A stretch of DNA of 51,227 nt from Bacteroidia bacterium (GCA_030537295.1 JAUNNU010000004.1:1-51227); one strand, 5' to 3'; shown: positions 10,413 to 19,077, counted from the stretch's first letter. The notes: generated by a model not told the origin, from the letters alone. Made by a program: numbers and translations.

Positions 10413-10482
10413 TCTGTATAACATATTGATAAACAACAGTTTACCCCCCCCGAAATTTTAAAGAAAATTATCGCTGAATTGT

Positions 10483-10511
10483 TGGAAATAAGAAAGTAAT
10501 TTGTAACTTTG
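10483..10511 (+). promoter_or_regulatory. Promoter of the lipoprotein gene
   Basis: TTG at 10483-10485 and TAACTTTG at 10504-10511 are 18 bases apart. They leave a leader of about 110 bases before the ATG at 10630. I see no recognisable riboswitch in the leader. Confidence 0.65.
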
Positions 10512-10629
10512 CCGCGTCGTTTTCATTTTGCATTTCGTTCAACGGACTTCGCGAAATCCAGAAGGGCGGCGTGAAAAGAGTAAAAATAGAAGTCCCCAAT
10601 AATAATTTGACAAATAAAACCCACCAGAC

Positions 10630-12558
10630 ATGAACAGACGCCCCGTTAAAACAATGTTATTAGTGCTTGTCGTTTGCATTGTACTGCCATTTGCAACAGG
10701 CTGCAAAAAAAACGTCATCATCCCGACACTTGAGGTTTCGGCAGACACTCTCATTTTCAACGACAACGAGAGATATGACATTTACCTTTCCACCGAATCA
10801 GCAGCGGAATGCACCTACACAATCGGATCCATTCCTGATTGGATTTACGTTAGTCCGGCCTCCGGCAACTTCAGCAACGGCCATGCAAAAAGGATCAGCG
10901 TCACTTCAGACATCACTTTTTTGGAGTCAGGAACCACCGTTGAGCACATGATTGTCAAGTCAAATATCGGCGACCGCATCATAACCTTAATCGCACGAAA
11001 GGACTATCCGGCGCAATTCTCACTCCCCGACACACTTACATTCCCCGACGGAGTTGACACCAAGACATTGACATTTAAAAACACTGACGACAAGAGTCTC
11101 GACTACTGCATTTTAAAATCATCTTACTACATTAGCACATATCCATCCGAAGGCCGCCTTATGCCTGGCGAGCAAGTTGAAATCAAAGTCAACATCGAAA
11201 GAGATTACCTGAACGGCGACGAAAATCTTCATTTCCTCATAAACGGCCAGTCGTATTTTGTCACGATTATCTTGGAAAATTTAAGTTATTCAATCGACGA
11301 GGAGCTATTTGTCGGGCCTGACACTGAAAGCGCCACGCTGAACATCAGCAACACCGGCAACATCGGTTTCGCCTATTCCGTGGAAGCCGCGACAAATCAC
11401 ATCACCCTGCCGTCAAATACGTCAGGCAGTCTCGCCCCATATCAGGGAACCGACATCACCGTTTCCATCGACAAGGAAGCCATTCTCGCCGACCACACCG
11501 AACCGTCACTCAACGTGACCATCAACGGCACCGTTGTGAACGTCCCCATCGTCTTCGAGAAAAAACAAATGCTTTCGAAAGACATCATTGACGCCGAATA
11601 TTCAAAAGCGAAAGACATGATTGTTTTCATCGCTTCCGACCTCACCTTGAACATCTATGACGCCGCCACAAAAACCACCGATGAAGTGACTTTGCCGTAT
11701 GTCCCGACTTGCGTGAGCATTTCACCAGACGGGACAAAAGCCGTGGTCGGACATGACGCTCATTTGACCTACATCAATTTGGAAACGAAACAGATACTGA
11801 CAGAAAACGACATTTCATGCTACGCCTCGGATGTTGTTTTGGCTCCAAGCGGATGGGCTTACGCTTTCCCCAGAACAGACCAATGGGAACATATCAGATG
11901 CATTGACGTGACCGTTCAAAATTCAGCCGAACATTTACACACAGGCTATGAAATCCGCGGAGGAACCATGGCCAAGCTTCACCCTTCAGGGAAATACATC
12001 TATGGGATTTCAAATAACATATCGCCATCTGACATTGAAAAATACGACATCCGATCAGGGACTGCCAACTATCTGTACGACTCGCCGTATCATGGCGACT
12101 ATGCGATGGGCGGCAATCTTTGGTTTACTGAAGACGGAAACAGGATTATCTCACAATGTGGCACGGTATTCAAATCATCCGAAATTGAGGATTTAGACAT
12201 CATGTATAACGGCAAGATAACATTGGAATCAGGCTCTTATTATAACAAGCGCATCGAATTCATTGACCATTTGGAACTGAGCAAGAGTTTTTACATCATT
12301 CCCCAAGGCGAATATTATCAGGACCCCAACCCTCCTTTCCTCTACATTTACAACTCCGACAACCTGACCTTGAAATCAAAAAAGACCTTGGAGTCGTACT
12401 ATGTGACAGACAGTTACGGTGAGGTCACGGTATATCCCGCAGAGCCATATTTTGTATTTGCCAATTCAAATGGCGAAGAGGTTTACGTCCTCACCAAAGC
12501 CGTAGGTTCGGGATTGATTCACGAATGGGCAATACAGGAATTTCACATCGGGCAATAA
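10630..12558 (+). CDS. Lipoprotein with beta-sandwich and beta-propeller-like regions
   Basis: The 642-residue protein has a lipoprotein signal peptide with lipobox FATGC (Cys25), so it should be anchored in the outer membrane or periplasm. Residues about 30-310 hold three similar all-beta blocks, each ending in Ser/Gly-rich strands (such as IPDWIYVSPASGNFS), resembling BACON/Ig-like modules. Residues about 320-640 contain repeats typical of WD/YVTN-like propellers (SISPDGTKAVVGHD, LHPSGKYIYGISN). No catalytic motif is visible. The Lys-Lys after Cys25 does not match a classic surface-export signal. Its neighbours are mobile or decayed, so context gives no function. It might be an adhesin or a carbohydrate-binding surface protein. 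Confidence 0.75.
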   Translation: MNRRPVKTMLLVLVVCIVLPFATGCKKNVIIPTLEVSADTLIFNDNERYDIYLSTESAAECTYTIGSIPDWIYVSPASGNFSNGHAKRISVTSDITFLESGTTVEHMIVKSNIGDRIITLIARKDYPAQFSLPDTLTFPDGVDTKTLTFKNTDDKSLDYCILKSSYYISTYPSEGRLMPGEQVEIKVNIERDYLNGDENLHFLINGQSYFVTIILENLSYSIDEELFVGPDTESATLNISNTGNIGFAYSVEAATNHITLPSNTSGSLAPYQGTDITVSIDKEAILADHTEPSLNVTINGTVVNVPIVFEKKQMLSKDIIDAEYSKAKDMIVFIASDLTLNIYDAATKTTDEVTLPYVPTCVSISPDGTKAVVGHDAHLTYINLETKQILTENDISCYASDVVLAPSGWAYAFPRTDQWEHIRCIDVTVQNSAEHLHTGYEIRGGTMAKLHPSGKYIYGISNNISPSDIEKYDIRSGTANYLYDSPYHGDYAMGGNLWFTEDGNRIISQCGTVFKSSEIEDLDIMYNGKITLESGSYYNKRIEFIDHLELSKSFYIIPQGEYYQDPNPPFLYIYNSDNLTLKSKKTLESYYVTDSYGEVTVYPAEPYFVFANSNGEEVYVLTKAVGSGLIHEWAIQEFHIGQ

Positions 12559-12600
12559 GCGAATAATGGATTTTTACCGAAAGGCAGAAAAAGGCGGAGA

Positions 12601-12637
12601 CGGAATCTAACCTTTGAACATGGAATACAACCCCTCG
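12601..12637. repeat. Dispersed repeat, copy 2
   Basis: 35 of 37 bases match 9150-9186, including the exact 27-bp core beginning CCTTTGAACATGG. It lies between two convergent coding regions. Confidence 0.75.
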
Positions 12638-12648
12638 GCATAACAGAC

Positions 12649-12676
12649 GTAGAGACGGGGCATGCCCCGTCTCTAC
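12649..12676. repeat. Perfect 28-bp palindrome, REP-like
   Basis: The half-site GTAGAGACGGGGCA is followed by its exact reverse complement. The outer GTAGAG/CTCTAC ends are shared with the hairpin at 14864-14892. It sits between the convergent lipoprotein gene and FISUMP pseudogene and may act as a two-way terminator, although no T tract follows. Confidence 0.7.
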
Positions 12677-12720
12677 TATCTGACACAACGTCGGTTTTTC
12701 TCTCAACTCTAAACTCAATT

Positions 12721-13181
12721 CTAAGGAAGGCGCACAGGGCGCACCGGGAAACCGAAGAACCGATTGCCGAATTTGTCCGTTTGGATACTGGATGAATCGA
12801 ATTGCGCGCGGTACGCGCCGTCCGGTCCATCGGTGCGGAGCGAACTCAACCAGCAGTAGCCGTATTGACCCGCATATTGTTGCGAGGCTTCATAAAAGAG
12901 ACCGGAAGCCGGAAGGAACAACTCCTTCGTTGGTGCGGTCTTACTCCTGAAAAGATAGCCAGACACGCCATTGTAACTTGCAACCCAACCACCCGTCGTG
13001 TTGGCACACAACTCTTGCCAGTCGCCAATCGTAGGCATGCGCCAGTCGCCGTACCAGTTCGTGTTTCGACCTCGTCGCTGAAGAAGCCATCACTCTGAGC
13101 CTTGAGCAACGGAGGTGCGACCGTCACCGCCACAAACGCCAGCACAAAAGCAACCGCTTTCTTGATGTAAATTTTATTCAT
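12721..13181 (-). pseudogene. FISUMP-domain secreted protein, frameshifted
   Basis: The 5' part, starting MNKIYIKKAVAFVLAF, is a clear signal peptide ending near LLKAQSDGFFS. Around 13070 the frame changes. The other frame then reads GRNTNWYGDWRMPTIGDW and continues through YGYCWLSSLRTDG to FFGFPVRPVR, a full FISUMP C-terminal domain. Intact relatives have more sequence between signal peptide and domain, so an internal deletion with a frameshift is likelier than a single-base error. A promoter-like site lies at 13308-13337. This is a second decayed FISUMP gene in 4 kb. Confidence 0.75.
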
Positions 13182-13307
13182 AGTGATAACCATATTATTT
13201 ATTCAAAAATTCAATATTTAAAGACTCGAAGATTTTTTCTGTGGTTCGTAAACTAAAAACAGAAAAAACCACGGTGTATTTTGCTGATATACTTTTCATA
13301 TTGGCGG

Positions 13308-13337
13308 CAAAAATACGGAATTTTTCAACACCACAAA
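13308..13337 (-). promoter_or_regulatory. Promoter of the FISUMP pseudogene
   Basis: On the minus strand TTTG (13337-13334) and TATTTTTG (13315-13308) are 18 bases apart. The leader to the ATG at 13181 would be about 120 bases. Confidence 0.55.
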
Positions 13338-13358
13338 CATTCTTTTTGTTTTTCACCC

Positions 13359-13468
13359 TGCCGGACACACGTGTCTGGCATCATGCCGGGCGGCTCCAGA
13401 CACACGTGATGTGTATGCCGGGCACACGTGACGTGTACCCGGTTATTAAAATACTGCCCTGCGGGCAG
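13359..13468. repeat. Cluster of GC-rich palindromes
   Basis: At least three hairpins lie in a row: 13359-13380 (TGCCGGACAC with GTGTCTGGCA), 13418-13442 (CCGGGCACACGT with ACGTGTACCCGG), and 13454-13468 (CTGCCC with GGGCAG). A weaker one lies between the first two. CACACGTG recurs three times. This is REP/BIME-like and unlike the AT-rich DNA around it. Confidence 0.65.
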
Positions 13469-13509
13469 CCTGGATACGAACAGGCAGCTGGCACACAAGG
13501 AAGAGTCGT

Positions 13510-13560
13510 CCTCGTGCGCCAGCCACTTTCTACTTTATAAACTTTACGAACTTTATAACT
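13510..13560. repeat. Dispersed repeat, copy 3, with 9-bp array
   Basis: CCTCGTGCGCCAGCCACTTT and onward matches 9182-9217, then runs into 9-bp units (ACTTTATAA / ACTTTACGA / ACTTTATAA). The remaining bases to 13659 hold no feature I can support. Confidence 0.65.
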
Positions 13561-13659
13561 ACATGTTATTTCGCATTTCAGAACCCCGTCACCGTGCAAA
13601 TATAATAAAAATTTCACTATTTTTTCAAAATTTATGGAAAAGCGAAGCGAACAGACACA

Positions 13660-14745
13660 TCACATCAGTTCATAGTTGGTGCTTCTGCCTCCTTCCGCAT
13701 TTTTCTTCAAGACGCCCTTGCAAATCAAATCGTTTATGTCATTCAAGGCGGTGTCGCTTGAACATTTCGCTATTTTCGCCCATTTGCTCGTGTTGAGTTT
13801 TCCAAAGAATCCGTCAAAAAGCATGTTTATCAACTTCTTCTGACGCTCATTGAACCTCATTTCGGAATGTGTCTCCCAAAACTCGGCCTTTCGCAAGACC
13901 GACGATAACGTCTCACTTGTGGCTTTTATCGAATGTTCCAGACAATCCAGAAACCACAACAACCACTCCGTTACGTCGCCTTCACCTTTTTGAACAGATT
14001 CCAACACATTGTAATAACGGTTTTTATCAAGCTGTATCTGATTCGACATACTGTAAAACCGTCTCGGTGTCTCATCGGCCCTCGACAGCAGCATCTCCGT
14101 CAAAGCCCTGGCGATTCTGCCATTCCCATCATCAAACGGGTGAATTGTGACAAACCACAGATGCGCTATCGCCGCCTTCAACACCCGGTCGCAGGTATCG
14201 TCTTCGTTAAACCATTTTATAAACCGTTCCATCTCCATCGGGACTCTTTCAGGCTCAACAGCCTGATAATGAACGGTCTCAAAACCCATCGGACCAGAGA
14301 CGACCTGCATCACATGCGTTCGATACTTGGCCACATCTATCGTATAGAGACCACTCATCCCATTGGGAAACAACACATTATGCCAACCAAAAAGTCTTTC
14401 ATCCGTCAATGGTTTCAAATAATCATGTGTGGCATCGAGCATCATCTCCACCACTCCATCTACATATCTCGATGTCCTGACCATACCTGCCATTGAAATG
14501 CCAAGCCGTTGCGCCACCGACGACCTGACTTGCTCCATATTAAGCATCTCCCCTTCTATCTCTGAAGACTTCACAATCTCTATTGAAATGTTCGTCAACT
14601 GAGCCTCATTCTGCAATGAAAAACCCATCGACGACAACTCGCCAAGCAGACGTCCCTGCATCGCTCTGACCGCCGCCAATCTATTCATTATCTTTGATGT
14701 GTCGAATGTGAAATTCCACCAATTTTCATATTCATGCAAATACAT
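13660..14745 (-). CDS. Fic family protein with N-terminal DUF4172 and C-terminal winged helix
   Basis: The 361-residue protein has an N-terminal DUF4172-like region starting MYLHEYENWWNF. An inhibitory-helix motif SSEIEG (S/TxxxEG) lies at about residues 60-65, and the Fic core HPFDDGNGR has its catalytic His at about 202. The C-terminal segment (RQKKLINML, then AKCSSDTALNDINDL) looks like a winged helix. Fic enzymes transfer AMP from ATP to hydroxyl groups of target proteins. The inhibitory motif on the same chain, N-terminal to the core, makes this a class II enzyme that restrains itself. The start at 14745 is chosen because the -7 element at 14762-14769 overlaps a longer start at 14772. 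Four operator-like half-sites lie upstream. Confidence 0.93.
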   Translation of the reverse strand: MYLHEYENWWNFTFDTSKIMNRLAAVRAMQGRLLGELSSMGFSLQNEAQLTNISIEIVKSSEIEGEMLNMEQVRSSVAQRLGISMAGMVRTSRYVDGVVEMMLDATHDYLKPLTDERLFGWHNVLFPNGMSGLYTIDVAKYRTHVMQVVSGPMGFETVHYQAVEPERVPMEMERFIKWFNEDDTCDRVLKAAIAHLWFVTIHPFDDGNGRIARALTEMLLSRADETPRRFYSMSNQIQLDKNRYYNVLESVQKGEGDVTEWLLWFLDCLEHSIKATSETLSSVLRKAEFWETHSEMRFNERQKKLINMLFDGFFGKLNTSKWAKIAKCSSDTALNDINDLICKGVLKKNAEGGRSTNYELM

Positions 14746-14761
14746 AACTCGATTTTTTTTG

Positions 14762-14769
14762 CAAAAATA
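14762..14769 (-). promoter_or_regulatory. TATTTTTG -7 element (fic)
   Basis: A minus-strand match to TAnnTTTG, 17 bases before the ATG at 14745, so the leader is very short. Confidence 0.6.
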
Positions 14770-14773
14770 CACA

Positions 14774-14840
14774 TTTTCGATGAATAATCACTTTAATCAC
14801 CGAAAAATTTTCGGCGAATAGCGGGTTTATTCACCGAAAA
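14774..14840. promoter_or_regulatory. Four half-sites, likely fic operator
   Basis: Consensus TTTTCGGYGAATA appears at 14774-14786 and 14808-14820 (plus) and, inverted, at 14795-14806 and 14828-14840. The central pair forms a near-palindrome around AAAAATTTT. The sites start directly upstream of the -7 element, covering the -33 region. Binding by the protein's own winged helix is my inference. Confidence 0.6.
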
Positions 14841-14855
14841 AAAAATTATGGGAAC

Positions 14856-14892
14856 AAAAAAAAGTAGAGCCGTCACAATGTGGCGACTCTAC
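14856..14892 (-). terminator. Terminator of the hydrogenase operon
   Basis: A 14-bp stem with one mismatch and one wobble (GTAGAGCCGTCACA / TGTGGCGACTCTAC, 14864-14892) is followed on the minus strand by eight T residues (14863-14856). It lies just past the hydC stop. Confidence 0.8.
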
Positions 14893-14919
14893 GCGTATTA
14901 ATTAATAAGGTGTACCTTA

Positions 14920-15396
14920 TTATTTGTATTCAGCCAAAATCTCTTTGACTTTGTCAGGTGTCAGACGGCCATAGACCTTGTCGCCGATCATCATGACAGG
15001 TGCGAGACCGCAGGCGCCGACGCAACGGAGGACGTTCAACGAGAAGTTGCCGTCTTCTGTCGTGCCGCCAACCTCGACATTGAGCTGACGTTTCAGTTCA
15101 TCGAGAACCTTTTCAGCACCACGGACATAGCAAGCTGTGCCGAGACATACTGAAATCGGGTTCTTGCCTTTCGGAACCATCGTGAAGAATGAGTAGAACG
15201 ACACGATGCCATACACCCTTGATACCGGGATGTGGAGTTCCTCAGCGATGACCTGCTGGACTTCCGCTGAAAGGTAGCCGTATTCACCCTGTACTTTGTG
15301 AAGCACGTTGATGACTTCACCACCGTCATTACGGAACGATTTGCAAACGTCTTTGATGAAGTTTATCTTTGATTCTGATAATTTAATTGTTGCCAT
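14920..15396 (-). CDS. hydC: Hydrogenase NuoE-like [2Fe-2S] subunit
   Basis: This 158-residue thioredoxin-like ferredoxin subunit matches HydC/HndA of NAD-linked [FeFe]-hydrogenases and NuoE of complex I. The four cluster ligands are visible: C84 and C89 (CLGTAC), C125 and C129 (CVGAC). The N-terminal helical domain contains LHKVQGEYGYLS and VYGIVSFYSFF. It is the last gene of the four-gene operon, 29 bases after hydA, and is followed by a strong terminator. It passes electrons between the diaphorase subunit and the other clusters. Confidence 0.93.
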   Translation of the reverse strand: MATIKLSESKINFIKDVCKSFRNDGGEVINVLHKVQGEYGYLSAEVQQVIAEELHIPVSRVYGIVSFYSFFTMVPKGKNPISVCLGTACYVRGAEKVLDELKRQLNVEVGGTTEDGNFSLNVLRCVGACGLAPVMMIGDKVYGRLTPDKVKEILAEYK

Positions 15397-15425
15397 ATTT
15401 ATATCCTTTCTATTTATTTACAACA

Positions 15426-17213
15426 TTATTCACCACAAGCCTCAACGTGTTGTGATTTGTCAAAGTAATGTGTGTGGAGCTGTTCGTGGCTGAGGTGGCC
15501 GCATGGTTCACCGTAGTATTCCTTGTAGATCGCGATGATGTCAGGGTTCTCGTGTGACTTACGGATCGGTTTGCCGGCATCCTCACGGTATGTAGCTTCC
15601 ATACGTTTGCGGATGATGTCGCTGTTGCCATGGTGGTAAGGCTGACCTGCGCCGCCGATGCAACCGCCTGGGCAAGCCATGACTTCGATGAAGTGGAAAC
15701 CGCGCGGATTGCCGTTGCGAACTTCTTCCATCAACTTACGTGCGTTGGCGAGGCCGTAGCAAACGCCGACGTGTACCGGGAGACCGTTGAAGTCAACGGT
15801 GGCTTCCTTCGTGCCTTCGAGGCCGCGGACGACTTCGAGGTCGATGTTGGCGAGAGGTTTGCCTGTATAGACTTCGTAAGCTGTACGGACAGCTGCTTCC
15901 ATGACACCGCCTGTCGCGCCGAAGATGACTGCAGCACCTGTTGACTGACCGAGCGGGCTGTCGAAGTCGGCCTCTTCGAGGTTGTTGAGGTCGATGTTAT
16001 ACTGTTTGATCATGTGAGCAAGCTCGCGTGTTGTCAATGAGAAATCGACATCAGGATTGCCGTTCACCTTGAACTCGTCGCGTGCGCATTCGCTCTTCTT
16101 TGCCAAGCAAGGCATGATGGAGACGACGACCATGTCTTCTCTCTTCACGCCGATCTTCTGTGCGAAGAAGTTCTTTGCGACAGCGCCGAACATCTGTTGA
16201 GGTGACTTGGCTGTTGACGGGTAGTCGAGCATATCCGGGAAGTTCTTCTCGTAGAAGCTCACCCAGCCCGGGCAGCATGATGTGAACAGCGGCAGAGTTG
16301 CCTTTTCGCCGTTCAGGACTTTCTTCACGCGGCCGAGAAGCTCTGTGCCTTCTTCCATGATGGTGAGGTCAGCGCTCCAGTCGGTATCGAACACGTAGTC
16401 GAAGCCGAGCTGACGGAGAGCGGCTGCCATCTTGCCTGTGACGATTGTGCCTGGTTCCATGCCGAACTCTTCGCCGAGGGCGACGCGGACTGCCGGAGCT
16501 GTCTGCACGACGACGGTCTTGGTCGGGTCGTTGATGGCGTTCATCACGTCGGAGATGTTGTCAACCAATGTCAAGGCGCCGACAGGGCAAACCTGGACGC
16601 ACTGTCCGCAGTTGACGCAGCTTGAATCGCCGAGGTTCATCTCGAATGCAGGGGCGACGACGGCATTGAAGCCGCGGTTGACGGCTGACAAAGCGCCGAC
16701 GCTCTGGATGTTGTTACACATTGTCTCGCAACGGCGGCACATGACGCATTTGTCAACGTCGCGCATGACCGACAAGGTCTGGTCCTTACGGTATGTTGAC
16801 TGTGCACCTTTGAACGGGATGTTGCGGATGCCGAGCTTCTGGGCCAAGGCCTGAAGTTCGCAGTCGCCGCTCTTCTCGCACTGCAAGCAATCGTTCGGGT
16901 GGTCGCTGAGGATAAGCTCGACGACGGTGCGGCGTGCGTTGATGACGCGCGGGCTGTGTGTCAAGACTTCCATGCCCTCGACGCAGTCTGTGGCACATGC
17001 CGGGGCGAGGTTACGACGTGGCTTGCCGTTGAAATCCTTGGTGATTTCGACAACGCAAACACGGCATCCACCTGGTTTGTTCTCAAATTTCATTCCTGCC
17101 AACTCGAAATAGCAGAGGGTAGGAATATGAATACCGGCCTGACGGGCAGCTTTCAAAATTGTTGTGCCTTCTTCGACCTGAATCTTTTTGTTATCTATTG
17201 TTACGTTAATCAT
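15426..17213 (-). CDS. hydA: [FeFe]-hydrogenase catalytic subunit, group A3 type
   Basis: The 595-residue enzyme makes or consumes H2 in the cytoplasm. Domains in order: plant-type [2Fe-2S] (C34, C50, C53, C73); His-Cys3 [4Fe-4S] (H105, C109, C112, C118); two [4Fe-4S] ferredoxin clusters (C156/159/162/166 and C199/202/205/209); and the H-cluster domain with L1 TSCCPGW (C313, C314), L2 MPCLAKKSE (C369) and L3 MACPGGCIGGAGQP (C514, C518). L2 has Leu where Thr is common. With NuoF- and NuoE-like partners it fits the trimeric, possibly electron-bifurcating HydABC, which couples NADH and ferredoxin to H2. No maturation genes (hydE, F, G) are in the window. Bifurcation is inferred from subunit makeup only. 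Confidence 0.96.
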   Translation of the reverse strand: MINVTIDNKKIQVEEGTTILKAARQAGIHIPTLCYFELAGMKFENKPGGCRVCVVEITKDFNGKPRRNLAPACATDCVEGMEVLTHSPRVINARRTVVELILSDHPNDCLQCEKSGDCELQALAQKLGIRNIPFKGAQSTYRKDQTLSVMRDVDKCVMCRRCETMCNNIQSVGALSAVNRGFNAVVAPAFEMNLGDSSCVNCGQCVQVCPVGALTLVDNISDVMNAINDPTKTVVVQTAPAVRVALGEEFGMEPGTIVTGKMAAALRQLGFDYVFDTDWSADLTIMEEGTELLGRVKKVLNGEKATLPLFTSCCPGWVSFYEKNFPDMLDYPSTAKSPQQMFGAVAKNFFAQKIGVKREDMVVVSIMPCLAKKSECARDEFKVNGNPDVDFSLTTRELAHMIKQYNIDLNNLEEADFDSPLGQSTGAAVIFGATGGVMEAAVRTAYEVYTGKPLANIDLEVVRGLEGTKEATVDFNGLPVHVGVCYGLANARKLMEEVRNGNPRGFHFIEVMACPGGCIGGAGQPYHHGNSDIIRKRMEATYREDAGKPIRKSHENPDIIAIYKEYYGEPCGHLSHEQLHTHYFDKSQHVEACGE

Positions 17214-17234
17214 ATTATTATATCCTCCTCTATT

Positions 17235-19049
17235 TTATTTGATAGAAATGGCTTCAAATTTACAACCGCTTATGCAAGCGCCGCACTTGATGCACTTCGT
17301 TGTGTCGATAACCATCGACGGCAACTTGTGACCTTCGGCGATGTAGTTTGTCTTTGAGATTGCTTCCGCCGGGCAGTTCTTCGCGCACTTGCCACAGCCG
17401 ATACATTTATCTTTGTCGATGACGTAGCTCATGAGTTTCTTGCAGACACCGGCGCGGCACTTCTTATCGACGACGTGCTCAACGTATTCATCCCAGAAGT
17501 TGTCGAGTGTTGACAGAACCGGGTTCGGTGATGTCTGGCCGAGACCGCACAAAGCGGTGTCTTTGATGACTGCCGCGAGGTTGCGGAGTTCCTGGAGGTC
17601 GTCCATTGTTCCGTTGCCTTCGGTAATCTTGGTGAGGATTTCGAGCATTCTCTTGTTACCGATACGGCATGGTGAGCATTTGCCGCAGCTCTCTTCGCAT
17701 GTGAATTCGAGGTAGAACTTTGCGATGGCGACCATGCATGATGTGTCGTCCATGACGACCATACCGCCAGAGCCCATCATTGAGCCGGCTGCCATCAAGC
17801 TGTCGTAATCGATAGCTGTGTCGAGGTGTTTCTCTGTCAAGCAGCCGCCTGAAGGACCGCCTGTCTGAACGGCTTTGAACTTACGTCCGCCCTTGATGCC
17901 GCCGCCGATTTCGAAGATGATGTCGCGGAGTGTTGTTCCCATAGGCACTTCGATAAGACCGACGTTGTTGATCTGACCTGCCAATGCGAACACCTTTGTG
18001 CCCTTTGACTTCTCCGAGCCGATTGATGAGAACCATTCGGCGCCCTTTGTGATGATGATCGGGATGTTGGCGAATGTCTCGACGTTATTGACGTTAGACG
18101 GCTTGCCCATGTAACCTGAAACGGCCGGGAATGGTGGTTTCAATGTCGGTTCACCGCGTTTGCCTTCCATTGAGTGGATAAGAGCTGTCTCTTCACCGCA
18201 GACGAATGCGCCGGCGCCGTAGCGGAGCTCGATGTCGAAGTTGAATCCGCTTCCGAGGATGTCATCGCCGAGGAGACCGATTTCGCGGGCCTGTGCGATA
18301 GCGACTTGGAGACGGTGGATCGCCAAAGGATATTCAGCACGGATATAGACGAGACCCTTTGATGCGCCGATGGCGTAGCCGCAGATGGCCATTGCCTCGA
18401 TGATTGAGTTCGGGTCGCCTTCCATGATGGAACGGTCCATGAACGCGCCCGGGTCGCCTTCGTCAGCGTTGCAGATGACGTATTTCTGGTCGGCCTTGTT
18501 CTTCGCGCAGAGACCCCATTTCACGCCTGTCGGGAAGCCCGCGCCGCCACGGCCACGGAGCCCTGACTTGGTGACCAAGTCAATCACATCCTGTGGTGTC
18601 ATCTCTGACAACACCTTTGCGATAGCCTCATAACCACCGCGTGAGATGTATTCCTCAATGTTCTCCGGGTTGATGAAACCGCAGTTACGCAAAGCGATAC
18701 GGAGCTGTTTCTTGTAGAAGCCCATGTGCTTTGAGTCGGAGACATGCTGTTTGTTTTCTGGGTCAAGGTAAAGAAGGTCTGTGACCTTACGTCCTTTGAT
18801 GATGTGTTCGTTGACAATCTTCTCGACATCCTCAGGTTTCACCTGTGTGTAGAATGTGTTGTCAGGAAGCATCTTCACGATAGGTCCCTTTTCGCAGAAG
18901 CCGAAGCAGCCGGTTCTGATGACCTGTACTTCGTCCTGCAAACCTTTTTCCTTCAAGATTCTTTCAAAGTTTGCAATAATCTCATCACTTGCAGATGCCT
19001 TACAGCCGGTACCACCGCAGCAAAGCACGTGCGTTTTGATTTTTGTCAT
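17235..19049 (-). CDS. hydB: Hydrogenase NuoF-like NADH-binding subunit
   Basis: The 604-residue diaphorase subunit (HydB/HndC type) has an N-terminal thioredoxin-like [2Fe-2S] domain (C10/C11, C16, C48, C52). An FMN/NADH-binding NuoF core follows, with GLRGRGGAGFPTGVKW at about 163-178 and YGAGAFVCGEETALI. Next come the SLBB region and the [4Fe-4S] motif ESCGKCSPCRIG. At the C terminus is a 2x[4Fe-4S] ferredoxin domain (CIGCGKCAKNCP, CIKCGACISGCK). It binds NAD(H) and flavin and links them to HydA. The full length and extra ferredoxin domain match bifurcating hydrogenases. It lies 21 bases upstream of hydA. Confidence 0.95.
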   Translation of the reverse strand: MTKIKTHVLCCGGTGCKASASDEIIANFERILKEKGLQDEVQVIRTGCFGFCEKGPIVKMLPDNTFYTQVKPEDVEKIVNEHIIKGRKVTDLLYLDPENKQHVSDSKHMGFYKKQLRIALRNCGFINPENIEEYISRGGYEAIAKVLSEMTPQDVIDLVTKSGLRGRGGAGFPTGVKWGLCAKNKADQKYVICNADEGDPGAFMDRSIMEGDPNSIIEAMAICGYAIGASKGLVYIRAEYPLAIHRLQVAIAQAREIGLLGDDILGSGFNFDIELRYGAGAFVCGEETALIHSMEGKRGEPTLKPPFPAVSGYMGKPSNVNNVETFANIPIIITKGAEWFSSIGSEKSKGTKVFALAGQINNVGLIEVPMGTTLRDIIFEIGGGIKGGRKFKAVQTGGPSGGCLTEKHLDTAIDYDSLMAAGSMMGSGGMVVMDDTSCMVAIAKFYLEFTCEESCGKCSPCRIGNKRMLEILTKITEGNGTMDDLQELRNLAAVIKDTALCGLGQTSPNPVLSTLDNFWDEYVEHVVDKKCRAGVCKKLMSYVIDKDKCIGCGKCAKNCPAEAISKTNYIAEGHKLPSMVIDTTKCIKCGACISGCKFEAISIK

Positions 19050-19077
19050 ATAAAGTCCTCCAAATTAGAATGAATGA

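Larger units (their letters stand above)
9563..10443 (+). mobile_element. Decayed IS5-type insertion sequence
   Basis: About 880 bp hold a broken IS5-family transposase. Tentative imperfect terminal inverted repeats are 9563-9584 (AAACTCTTTGATAATCAA) and 10421-10443 (reverse complement AAACTGTTGTTTATCAAT). I could not identify a target duplication. The left end abuts a FISUMP gene fragment. Ends are provisional; the transposase identity is firm. Confidence 0.65.

Noticed and set aside
10504-10629. Riboswitch in the lipoprotein leader
   Set aside because: Only a weak, imperfect hairpin (GGACTTCG / CGAAATCC) is present and no known aptamer motif could be recognised.
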